The notes under the pieces are model-generated. The model was not told where the DNA came from, did no database searches, and saw only the letters and a program-made list of their open reading frames with translations. A DNA stretch of 64,000 nt, taken from contig NC_089591.1 of assembly GCF_019320115.1 (NCBI RefSeq), positions 23,290,502 through 23,354,501 of the forward strand. Direction: 5' to 3'. Numbering within the stretch: the first letter of the stretch is position 1; every line of letters starts with the position of its first letter. A program made the translations under genes and the position numbers. The stretch comes from Miscanthus floridulus (taxonomy: Eukaryota > Streptophyta > Magnoliopsida > Poales > Poaceae). Shown here piece by piece: positions 46,168 to 57,500 of the stretch.

Positions 46168-49100
46168 GTTTGGTCACTAAGTCATAGTTCAAGTGTTAGT
46201 CATCATTTAAATGTAGTATGTTTGACCTAGTTAGAACTATGTCATAGAGACTTTGCATGGATGTGTTCACTAAAGCAATGTTGTAGTATTTGAGTAGGGC
46301 AACAACTTTTATTTTTGGGTCATAGGCAAGTTCAGCTCCTTACATGCTTGAATTTGGCTCATAAGAATCAACATTTCACTGTTTTCACACAAAAATTTTT
46401 GCTAAGTCTTTTTGCGCCGACAGTGCTGATGTACTTGACTTTGTGATGATTTTACTACTTATCTGTTGAGAATTAGGCCTTGATCCTTTAAGAGAACTTA
46501 GAGATGGTACATAGGGCTACAAGTTTTGTTCAGATAATTTTTGCTAATGTGCTGTGGATTAAGAGTTTGAATGGCATCAACTTGGGCTGTTAGGCGCTAA
46601 TGCAGGCTCTGATGGTGGCCGAGCTTGTGCCGTCGTGGCCGACCAGGCACTGGCCGCTCATGCCATTTGGCGTACATACACCAGTGCAGGGTCCGCTCAT
46701 TAGGCATCGACCGCTAGCATGACTCTAGCAACATGTATAACCCACCACAACGTTGGTCATTTCCATCTCGAGTGCTCAGTTGCTCACCTGTGCTCACCAT
46801 TGCCGTCGCAGTCGCTCCACCGAGCTCGCGTGTGCTCATCGCCGCCCCATTCTCGAATCCACTTCATGCATAGCTTTGCCTCGCTCTACTCTACCATTCC
46901 CACCTAGCCACGCTCATAGTCATCACTTGGGTAAGCCACATTTTGTGTTGCATCACCGTGGGTGCATCCCCACTGGAGTTCCGCCATGGCCGCCATGGCC
47001 ACGTTTCCTCGCTGCACCTTGTGCTTCTCTTTTCCCTATCCTAGAACTGCCTTTAAGCCATAGTACTCATGTACCGCACCGATCCCATGCTACTATTTGG
47101 TTCCACTGTAACACATCACCGACGCCGTCGTAGTCGCCATGCCCATCGTGGCATGCGAGTTTGCCGAGCACAGCTTCGCCACCGTATCATCCTCCTTTTG
47201 AGCGCACCGAACTAAGCAACCCTAGGCCTAGTTGTTGGCAAGACAGAGACCCTTGTGCCATCGCCATTGAGTCAGAATGGCGACCTCGCTGTTGAGCTCT
47301 ATGTGCCGTCGTGTAGTGGTGCATGTGGCCAAGCTCACCCATAGCTTCCACCATGTCCTAGTTACCTCCAGAAGCTCTGTTGGACCTCCCTAGAGCCTAG
47401 GAAGCCATCGCTTTGCCAAGCCCTGGACGGAGTTGGCCGGTGTACCACCGCACCATCGCCGGCATCCGCCATGGTCATCAATGAGGAAGTTCCCACACTT
47501 CTTTCGCCCATGCAAGACAATCATCGGGTGCGGGCAGATGAGTAGATCACGTCGGTGTAGTCACTACCACCGACGAACCATCGGCCGGACCTCTCCCCGA
47601 TTTCTGTCTCTCTGACATGTGGGGCCCGACTAACACTTGGGTCCTAGCTATTAGCGACTGTAGGACTAGGGTAGAGTTCAATTATTTTTAGATTTACATG
47701 CTAACTTTGAAAAATCATAAGTGGAGTTCTAGAGATCCAAATCTTATGAACCAAATTTTGTTGTGTTCATCATGAAGTGTAGTGTTTTATGAAAATATGA
47801 TATGCACCTACTTAGTAGATTAGGTTGCACTTATTATTACTTTGACACCATGCTATTGAAAATACTTACAAGGATGCATTCATCACTTCTTATCATATTA
47901 TACGTGTCATCATACATGCATTCGCAATATCTTATTCCATGATCATGCATATAGGATCGACCGAGGAGATAACGTTGCTAGAATTCAATGAAGAAGAGGA
48001 AGGGGATCAGAAGTAGAATCCTCAAGCCATAGCTCCCAAAGAAGAGGAGTAGAATCTAGAAGAGCTCCCCGAGTGCCCTGACCACCGCCCCACCTCTTTT
48101 CTAAAAGGCAAGCCCCAGAGCATTCTAAGTCTCCCAGTGTTTTACAAAATATTACCTAAGTCCTTTTATGATTGATGCATTAGGTTATAAGAGTTGACTA
48201 GAAACCCTTGATGCATGGAACTACCTTGTCGAGATATATACACCTTTAACCCTGTGTGGGTCTAGGATTGAATATATGCTTAGCCATGCTTAGACCGGTA
48301 GAAGTCGGGTGATTTCCCGTCACCTATGAGATATAGGTGGATACCAAAGCATGGTTGGCTATATTTGCTATCATGGAAAAGAACCATGGGGTAATGTAAA
48401 TGGAGGCCAGGGCAAAGTCTATGTGTAGGTTGACTCATGTGATTCCGTCTATGCCGATTAAGGACTGTACCATTGTTGGCGCTGTTTAACAATATTGAAT
48501 GCATGCCTATCACTTAGCTGTCCGGATAACTCATTCCGATCACAAAATTAGTAGCTCAACTCAAGCCGAGCCTCACTCTATCAAAGTGCGCACTCTGATG
48601 GTAGTAAGGATGTGCAGGGAGCCAGGCATTATCCCAAGGGCAGGATAGTCCTAATCATCCTGGCAGCTGGTTGTCCCTGATTATGCGGTGCTAGAAGAAC
48701 CCGCGAAATGTGTACTTGAGTTGTACCAAAGGTGACCTAAGGTGACCGTTGATCTGGTCTGCCTGGGTTTATGTTAGGAATAAATTCCTAGCTGGTTGAA
48801 ATCAATTCGAATCGCCGTCTCTCCCAGATAGTGAGAAACTTGGCTAGTACCAACATCATAGTAATTGTATTATGAAATGTGATGGTTCGGTTAAACATGG
48901 AATTGCTGCACTGGCTATGGTTACTATTGTATAATCTTAAAATGATATACAACATGCTTGGCATAGGATAGTTGCTAATCTAGAGATGAATAACAATAAT
49001 TAACTTGATGACCGAAGTATAATTGTATGAGTGAGTTAATCGCTTTTTATGCAAAATGTCATCAAGCTAAATCCTTGGAGTCAATTTATTTCTGGTTCAT

Positions 49101-49593
49101 GATGGGTAAGTCTAGCTGAGTACCTTCTCGTACTCAAGGTTTTATTCCCATTGTTGTAGATGGTACCGTCTATCATGGGTATTGCAAGAATTGCTTCTAT
49201 CCCGCCATGGATGAGGAGTGAGCCTTGGGCAGGCATCTTCAAAAATTCTTCTATCATGCTTTTGTGGATTGTGATCATATGATGGCACTGTATTTGAACT
49301 CTATTCATAAATGCTACTTTTGAACTTTAATTTGCTTCCGCTACTATCTATCAAACTTGGTTTGTAATAACTCTAGTCCGTACTCTGATGAATGAAATGT
49401 ATCTATGAACTTTATGTAATATGTCACATGTATGTTGAATCATGTACGATCTTGATTGCATTTGGATCGTTTATTGAGACCCATTGTGGTACTCGACAGA
49501 TTACTAGGTTTATATGGGCTCAAGTATGATAGTGTGATTACTTGCGGGCTACCATTGTACTTGTGCTCTTATAAATTGGTCGGTTCTACGACA
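46168..49593 (+). repeat. Chromovirus LTR remnant inside Tat-1
   Basis: Colinear with chromovirus LTR B from roughly 450 bp inside its start to its exact end (GGTTCTACGACA at 49593). About 1.1 kb corresponding to ~29390-30500 is missing, the break being near 47830. It includes the GC-rich block (46580-47650). The left break joins array unit 3; the right edge is a true LTR end facing the Tat antisense ORF. Confidence 0.75.
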
Positions 49594-51105
49594 ACCTAAG
49601 CCATCAGTAGCCTAGGCAGCGATGTCTAGTGTGGGCTGGATGGAGGGGGACATGGCCAAGGGGTCCCTAGAGGTCGTGGTGCTAGGAGAGGAGTCAACGT
49701 CCATACTACTAACCCCTTCCATCACTAGAGGGAGTGTCCCAATGGGGACATCACGACAAGAAGGGTCGGTGACGACCGGAGCAGGCAAGGAGCCATCCCT
49801 AGCCCTAATGTTGGTGGGCAGTGACTTGCTTGCACGGGGTGAGCCCCTACTCTAGTGGGCGAGTCTAGAGGATCTGACATCGATGCTCTTCACTCTCGAC
49901 GATGCCGCAGAGAGCATGGAGCGGGAGAGCCTCGACATGGGGGTTGCATTCATGCTCGAAGCCCTAGACCATGCTCGAGGTGCCTTGCTTGATGTTGTCA
50001 TTCCCTTCGGCTGAGTATTCGCTTGACCCTACTTATCACTCTTTTCTTTCTCTATATATTTTTTGTATTCTGTCAATCATCTCCTTTTAGTCCCATATCG
50101 CTCACAGTCGGGGGAAGTCTCCGTTCCTTCATGAGTAGAAGGAAACCTAGGACCGCCTCATCGAGGAGGCACGACTGCACGGGGAGGTGACCACTTAGTT
50201 TATTGCCACCTAGTAGAGGGTGTCCGAGCTAACTCCCCTCGCTGAGGAGGTGGACAGTCTTTCGGTCATGGGTGGCCGAGGCCCATCGACATGTTGATGA
50301 GACCGAGAGGGCGTTTGAGGCCCTATCGGTGAGATCATGGAGGGACAATGAGGAGGCTACCAAGGTTAGGAAGGAGTGGGATGAGTTGCTCCAAAAGGAT
50401 GCTAAGACCCACCAGCAGATCATCAACCTACTAGCCAAGGCCGAGAAGGAAAGGGAGCTAAAGCTGGGGCCAAGGAGAAGCTCATAGCCCTAGTGAAGAG
50501 GGCGAGTCTAGATGCCACGATGGTCACCTAGCTACGTAAGGAGTGGGATGAGCTCCTCCAAATCATGAGAGGCTCCACTCGGAGCATGGTATGACTCACG
50601 AGGAGCATGACCAGGCCCTCTGAGAGCTGTGACCAGGCCTGCCAAGAGCACAACAATGCATAGTAGAAGGTTGGCTCCCTCCAAGTCGAGCTCAGAAACT
50701 GTGATGACCTAGAAGCTGGAGGCTGAGAAGCGTCTCTACTGGGCTAGCCATGGACCTCGTCGAGGCAAGGAGGAATCTTTAGGCTAAGAGCGACAAGCTC
50801 GGTATCTTGAGCGCTACCCTCAGAGTGTTTTGCGATGACCTTGATGTGGTGCGGTCGGAGGGGACCAGCTCGCTCGCAGCCCATGCCAGTTGAGATCATA
50901 GTGTGGGTGCGCCATCTTGAGAGGAACACCCTTCATGCTGGGGTCAATCAATCATTCATGACTGCTTGTTCTCACTATGTGGACAGCACCGATCTAGAGA
51001 TGATGAGCCATGGCTTCATGCCTGGCTATGGAGTCCATGGGCTAGAGGAGATAGAAGCGGTGGTGGCTCCCCTTTCAGTAGGACCTAGAGGACAAGATTG
51101 AAGAC
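49594..51105 (+). pseudogene. Antisense ORF of Tat-1 (gypsy-associated coiled-coil protein), with probable intron
   Basis: It is on the opposite strand to gag-pol, downstream of pol. Open segments (49622-49855, 50272-50487, 50835-51101) read like the C-terminal half of the plant 'putative gypsy type transposon' family (I believe Pfam PF04195). They have an acidic segment with DDAAESMERESLDMG, a charged coiled coil (RSWRDNEEATKVRKEWDELLQK) and a conserved C-terminal block (VRHLERNTLHAGVNQSF, HYVDSTDLEMMSHGFMPGY, LEEIEAVVAPL). A plausible intron is 50015-50090 (GT...AG with a T-rich tract). The 5' half is gone at the LTR-remnant junction, and several stops occur. The function of the family is unknown. 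Confidence 0.65.
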
Positions 51106-53640
51106 ATAGTTCTCCTCGGAGGGGTTAGTTAGTTCAATAGGTCAGGCAATCATTCTTGTAATCAGCGGACAAGTGCCGATCTTTCTGTATCATTTGAACA
51201 AACTTGTCATTTTGTTTTGGTGCGAACGAATTTGTTTTTCCTCCCTTTTTATGTGTGAAAAGGGGTTAATGCATTTCGACCCTTCCGTTTGTTAAGACTA
51301 TAGAGCCCAAGGTGTAGGAGGGAAACTATGATCAAGCTAGGTAAGCAAGAGTACCATAGCCATTGGGGCATAGATTTCTCATAGTCCGACCTAGCCTTGC
51401 TTAGTCGTTCATTTCCACAGACCTTGCTACTAGGTTTACCATGAGGAAGGGTGTCGGGCACGATGACTATTTCAGAAAGGGTGTACGTATACCCTTATCA
51501 GCCCCAAGTGAGACTCGACCCTTGCCATTGCTAGGGTTAGGTGTCACTAAAGATTGAGGAGAGGATAGCGAAACTAGTTAGAGAAAGTGTCTCATGTTTT
51601 TGTGCGTACTCCCTCCCTAGGATCTGAGCCATCATTCTGTGACCACGTATTTGGTCTCCTTATGAGTCCAACTTTCCTTGAAACCCCCACACAGTCATAG
51701 GGGTCCAGTCGAGGGTTAGCTCATCTTTGTGATCAGTCACCTCGTCCACGGTTTCCGCAACCAGAGGGGTTGAGATAACATCACTTGCCTCGATGGCTCG
51801 AGTGACACACTCAGGTGAGCTCACTAATGGGTATGTTTTAGTGGAATCTAGGTCTGTCAGTTTGTGGTGGGGTTGGCATAGCCCTCATGTGGCAATCCAC
51901 TGCTGCTTAACCCGCCTCCTAGCAGATGCCCATGTCTCTCCAAAGAGCAACTCAGGTGGCCTGCTGACCTCTCCCTGATGGAAATTATGTGGGCTCAGCT
52001 CAAGGTTAGGATCGAACGAGAAGGTTGAGATGACTCGATCTGCTTTTAAGTGGGTCAGGCAAAGGCCGCTAGGGCTCATCTACGTGTTTTCTCCCCTGGC
52101 TCTATTCGACATGAGGTAGCCTTAGGCCCTTCATGGGCTAGCCTTCGAACACTGGTCAGTTGGACTCCTAAGTTTAGGTTAGGTGGCTCAAGCCCCTAAG
52201 CCCCAGTGGGGGTTAGTAGGGGTCGGCCAGATTTCATGCGTCACCCCATCCTTAGTTTCCACAATTGGAGGGGCTAAGTTAATGACACTTGCATCGATGG
52301 CTCAAGTGTCATGCTCGGTGAGCTCACTAACAGACACGTCTGAGTAGAATCCGGGTCCATCATTCATAGACAAGGTCGGCATAGCCCTCATGTGGCATTC
52401 CACTACTCCTTAACCCACTGGTCTCTCCTCGAGGGAGATTCTGTGGGCTTAGGCTTGAGGTTAGGATCAAACAAAAAAGGTCTAGATGTCCCTATCCTGC
52501 TTCTGAGCGGGGTTGGGCTAGGCCACTGGGGCTCATCTAAGTTTTTCTCCCCTGGCTCTATTTGACACGAGGCAGGCCTCAAGCCCTTTGTGGGCTAACC
52601 TTCAAACCTTGGTCGGTCGCCACTCATGTCAAATGAGATGACTACCGCTTCGTGACGCGACGCGAAGCATTGTGATGCAATAATTGCATATGCAATGCTT
52701 GGATGTATGAGATGAATGTAGGAATGAATGAATGTATGAATGAATGAATGAATGAATGAATGCATGCATGAGAATGGATGAATGAATGCTCATGTACTAA
52801 AAAGGTCAAGTGGGGGTTGGTAAAGTTACCTTGATGTCTCGAGCAACGGGTTAGGGAATCTTTTACCAGATATGTCCATGTGGGGTTTGGGTTCGTTCCT
52901 CATGATGGAGTTGGTTTGACCTACATGGCACATTCTACTGCTCCCTACCTATCTCTCAGGCATGGCCAGAGCCGTCCGATTGACTTTGGGTGACCTGCTA
53001 GCCTCTCCTCAATGGAGATTCTATAGGTGGGCCACTTTGAACCCTTCCTAAGAAGGCAGAGGCTAAAGCTCAGGGTGTGGGGAACAAACTCCGATCATGC
53101 TGGTGAGCAAAAAATGTCATAGCCACCAGGGGCGTAGGTTTCTTGTAGTCCAACCAATTTCACCCAGCGTTTGCTCCCACACATCTTGCCTTTAGGTTTT
53201 AGCATGAGAAAGGGGTCGGGCATCAAGAATGTCTACCGAATAGACACCCTTACCAGCCCCTCGAGCGTGACCTAACCCCTTGCCGTTGCTAGGGTCGAGG
53301 GCTCAATAGCAAAATTACTAAGAGAAAAACACACATAAATTAAGGGTGACCTGCTAGTGTAGGACCTACCTTGATGGCATGAGTGATAGGTTTGGGGAGC
53401 TCTTATTGAACATGTTTGAGTGGAGTCGGTGTTCGTCATTCGTGATGGGGTCGACATAACCCACATGGGACATCCTACTGCTCCCTACCCATCTCTCGGC
53501 AGCGGCCAAGCCGTCTGATCACTTGTGTTGCCCTGTTGTGATAGGACTTACTGGACATGTTCGAGTGGAGTCCATGTCCATTGTTCATGATGGGGTTAGC
53601 ATAACCCACATAGGGCATCATGCTACTCCCTACTCAGTCT
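51106..53640. repeat. Tat-1 3' tail with diverged direct repeats
   Basis: No gene. A module with wording like CGATGGCTCGAGTG ... GGCATAGCCCTCATGTGGCA ... CTACTGCTCC recurs at about 51787, 52291, 52829 and 53369 (spacing 504, 538, 540 bp). A shorter version starts near 53540. A second module (about 51355-51540 and 53115-53295) also occurs twice. The copies share perhaps three quarters of their bases. Confidence 0.7.
52705..52795. repeat. (GAAT)n microsatellite
   Basis: An imperfect tetranucleotide run of GAATGAAT type with ATGC and ATGT variants lies within the Tat-1 3' tail. Confidence 0.9.
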
Positions 53641-55110
53641 CTTGACAGCGGCCAAGCCATCCGGCCACTTGTGTTGCCCTGCTGTGACAGGACTTACCTC
53701 GATGTCGATGGTCTTGAGCTTGTAGGCGCCTAGCCAGAGCACCTCCACGATGATGTATGGTCCCTCCCATGGTGGAGAGAGCTTGTGTTGGTCCTTGCTG
53801 GTCTAGATGAGGCAGAGGACCTAGGTCTCCTACATTGAAGGCCTGACCCCTGCACTCGATGGCTATGGTACCATCGCAATGCCTACTGGTACTTGGCCGA
53901 GCGTAGGAGGGCAACATTGCACACTTCATCCAGCAGGTCCATGGCATCCTCGAGGGATGCCTTGGCTCCCTATTCATTGTTCGCCCTAACCCTTGGCACT
54001 CCATAGTCAAGGTTGGTCAGGATGATAGCCTCGGAACCGTAGACCTTGAAGAATGGTGTGTAGCTGGTGGCCTAGCTGGGAGTCATCCTCAGGCTCTGGA
54101 GCACCATGAGAAGCTCTGTGACCCATCGTCCACCAAACTTATTCAACCAGTTGAATATCCTAGGCAAGAGGCCTTGTAGGACCATGCCATTTGCATGCTT
54201 GACATGCCCGTTCATGTAGGGGTGCGCTATAGCGGCCTAGTCAATGCAGATTTCATATTCATCATAAAATTGGAGGAACTTCTTCCTAGTGAACTACATG
54301 CCATTGTCGGTGATGATGGAGTTTGGTACTGCAAAGCGATGGACTGATATCAAGGAAGAATAGCACTGGCTTGCTTGGATTTGATTGCAAAGATTGGACG
54401 GGCCTCTATCCACTTGGTAAACTTGTCTATAGTGATAAGCAAGTGGGTATAGCCTCGAGCTGCTCTTTTGAGAGGTCTGACTAGATCGAGCCCCTAGACT
54501 ATGAATGACCATGTGATGGGGATCGCCTAGAGTGCTTGGGCTGGCAGAGTCTGCCGAGCATAGTAGTAACACCCTTCATAGGTGTGCACAATCTATTCAG
54601 CATTGGCTACTATGGTTGGCCAGTACAAGCCTTGATGGAATGCATTTTTGACCTAGGGTTCTAGGTGCAGCATGGTGACCGTAGATCCCACTGTGGATAT
54701 CGCTTAGCAACTGGCTCCCCTGTTCGATGGGGATGCAGCGCTATAGGATCCTAGTGTGGCTTTGCTTGTAGAGTTTGCCCTCAACAAGGATGAAGGACTT
54801 GGCACAATGCATAAGCCACCAAGCCTTCATCTTGTCCGTCGGTAGTGCCTCATGGAGAAAGTAGTTGAGGTAAGGCATCCTCCTAGTCAGCTAGAGGGTC
54901 GAGCTCTGTCGCTGGATCCTCATCAAGCTCCATGACTTCATGGTCAGATGGAGCCGATGGCTAGTTAGCCTCTGAGCCTAGGGCAGGTGGCCCATCACTG
55001 GCTTGTTTTGGCTCCTCATAGTGGACCAAGGGTTCATGCTGATCGCTGACAAAGATGTCTGTCAGCATCGGCTCTCGACCAGATGCCACCTTCACTAGCG
55101 CGTTGGCTGC
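53640..55110 (-). pseudogene. Tat-1 integrase
   Basis: In shifting minus-strand frames I see the catalytic core around 54240-54420, with an ITDNG motif carrying the second catalytic Asp near 54300-54315. A later ASLEDAMDLLDEV segment follows near 53930-53965. The C-terminal module includes FNVGDLG (about 53835-53855) and SAKYQ-type residues near 53890. Order and spacing are those of Tat integrase. The first catalytic Asp and final Glu could not be placed with certainty. Multiple frameshifts make it inactive. Confidence 0.65.
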
Positions 55111-55560
55111 CTCATTAAGCCGCCTCGGGATGTGATTGAGCTCGAGGCCATTCGAACTTGTCCTCTAGCTGGTGGACTTCTCGGTAGTATGCGGCCATCT
55201 TGGCATTGTGGTAGCTTGACTTTTTCATGACTTGGTCGATGACCAGCTGGGAGTCTCCCTGGACATTGAGGCATCGGATATTGTGCTCAATGGCGATCCG
55301 TAGGCCATTGATGAGCACCTCATATTCAGGCACATTGTTGGAGGAGGGGAAATGGATATGAACCATGTACCTCATGCATACCCTAAGGGGTGAAATGAAG
55401 ACTAGCCCTATGCCAGTGCCTTTCTTCATCAGTGATCCATCAAAGTACATTGTCCAGTACTCTTGGTCGATGACCACTGGTGGCATTTGGACCTTGGTCC
55501 ACTCTGCAACTAAATTAGCTAGCACTTGGGACTTGATGGCCATCTAGGAGACATACAGTA
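55110..55560 (-). pseudogene. Tat-1 second (archaeal-type) RNase H
   Basis: The open frame 55115-55543 (142 codons) reads WTMYFDGSLMKKGTGIG (catalytic Asp in FDGS), then NNVPEYEVLINGLRIA (catalytic Glu) and VQGDSQLVIDQVMK (catalytic Asp). These are the hallmarks of the additional RNase H that Tat elements carry between the normal RNase H and integrase. All three acidic residues seen are retained. The frame loses family sequence only in its last ~10 codons. Confidence 0.8.
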
Positions 55561-56830
55561 ATGCCATGACCCATCAGCTCGAGCACCCACATCATGATCC
55601 TTCCTATGTCACCCTAGTTTTGGACGACCTCACCTGAGGGGGAAGGACATCATGACCGTCACCAGATGTGACTCGAAGTAGTGGCATAGCTTCCTCTTGG
55701 TGATGAGGACTGACAGTACAGGAGCTTCTGGATTTGGGGGTAGCGGGTCTTGGAATTGGACAAGACCTCACTTATGAAGTACATGGGGCACTATACTTTG
55801 AGGGTGTGTCCCTCTTCTTCTCAGCTCCACCACCAAGGCAGCATTGACCACTTGCGTGGTGGCCGCAATGTAGAGTAGAAGTGATTCTTTGTCGGATCAA
55901 AGGAACCAGGATTGGGGCCTTCATTAGGAGCCATTTGACCATGTCAAGCACCTCCTAGGACCTCGAGTGTCCATTCAAAATGGTCGGCCTTCTTTAGAAG
56001 CTAATAGAGGGGGAGACCGCATTCGCCAAGGCATGAGATGAAGCGGCTGAGTGCGGTGAGGCATCCTATAACTCAATGTACCCCCTTCATGTTCAGAATT
56101 GGGCCCATCCTTGTGAAGGCTGAGATCTTCTCTAGGTTGGCTTCGATGCCATGCTCTGAGATGATGAAGCCTAGTAGCATACCTCTTGGGACCCTAAAAC
56201 AGCATTTCTTGGGGTTGAGCTTAATGCCATTTGCTTAGAGTTTTCTAAAGGTCTGCTCAAGGTCGGCTATGACCAAGTCAGCATGTTTTGACTTGACCAC
56301 AATGTCATCCACATATGCCTCAATGGTTCACCCAATGAGGTCTCCAAAACACTAGAGCATACAACACTGGTACATAGCCCTAGAGTTCTTTAGACCTGAA
56401 TGGCATTGTGACATAGCAGAACAATACGAAGGGGGTGATGAAAGATGTCATCAGCTGGTTGAACTCTTTCATCATGATTTGATAGTAACCAAGAGTACAC
56501 ATCAAGGAAGCAAAGGGTTTTGTACCCTGAGGTAGAGTCGACTACTTGGTCTATGTGTGGCAAAGGAAACGGATCCTTCGGACATGCTTTGTTGAGACCC
56601 TGTGTAGTCAACACACATTCTCCATTTCCTACTCTTCTTTCAATAAGAATAGGATTGGCTAACCACTCGGGGTGGTATACTTCATTGATGAACCTAGCCA
56701 CCAAAAGTTTTGCAATCTCCTCACCGATGGCTCTATGTTTCCCCTCATCGAAGTGATGCAGGCACTACTTCACTAGCTTGGAGCCTGACTTGATCTTCAA
56801 GGTATGCTCGGCAACTTCTCTTGGAATGCC
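55560..56830 (-). pseudogene. Tat-1 reverse transcriptase and first RNase H
   Basis: The minus strand encodes FINEVYHPEWLANPILI and LNKACPKDPFPLPHIDQVVDS (56500-56700), the RT entry blocks. YVDDIVVKSKHAD, the catalytic Asp pair, is at about 56276-56315, and PKKCCFRVPRG at ~56185-56220. Further on, a YFISEVLSNSKTRYPQIQKLLY-like segment (about 55710-55790) is the end of the usual gypsy RNase H. Stops and shifts separate the pieces. The QGLNKACPK block has lost the usual Asp-Tyr before it. Confidence 0.75.
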
Positions 56831-57500
56831 TAGCATGTCCGAGGGTTTCCATGCAAAGATGTCTTTGTTGGCACAGAGAAAGTTGATGAGCGTGCTTTCT
56901 TATTCAAAGGAAAGCGTGGTGCCAATGCACACCACTTTGCTTTTGGAGCCGTTGGGTCTATGAGGACCTCCTTAGTGCCCTCCATCTGCTCGAAAGACCT
57001 GGCTGATCGCTGGTGGTCTGGTGTTTCTTTGGCAAGCTCCTTCCTTATGGCCACAAGCTCCTTGGAGGTGAAAATTGCCACAACGTTATCGCAACATTCG
57101 ACTTCGCACTCATAGGCACGCTGAAATGAGGTGCCGATGGCGATGACCCCACCTGGGCCTAACATCTTTAGCTTTAGGTAGGTGTAGTTGGGGATAGCCA
57201 TAAACTTTGCATAGCATGGACATCCTAGGATGGCATGGTAGGTTCCATGGAACCCAACGACCTCGAAGGTGAGGGTCTCCATCCTATAATTGGATGGATC
57301 CCCAAAGGTGATGGGTAGATCGATCTACCCAAGTGGACACGGCCTGCTTTCTAGGCATGATGCCATGGAAAGGTGCTCCGGTCAGTTAGATGTGGGATCG
57401 ACTGATGCCCATGGCGTCGAGCATCTTGTCATACATGATGTTGAGGCCGCTGCCTTTGTCCATTAGTACCTTGGAGAGCCACTTCAGTGCCGATGATCGG
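56830..57500 (-). pseudogene. Tat-1 protease
   Basis: The active-site region reads LMDKGSGLNIMYDKMLDAMG (about 57415-57475): Tat proteases normally have Asp-Gly-Gly-Ser, so one Gly is Lys here. The frame 56830-57282 then gives METLTFEVVGFHGTYHAILGC and CYAKFMAIPNYTYLKLKM, the second conserved protease block. A frame break lies between the two. The RT begins immediately downstream on the minus strand. Confidence 0.75.

Noticed and set aside
53630..54010. 126-codon minus ORF as a separate protein
   Set aside because: It is mostly an out-of-frame reading of the integrase C-terminal part; only a short FNVGDLG stretch belongs to the real chain.
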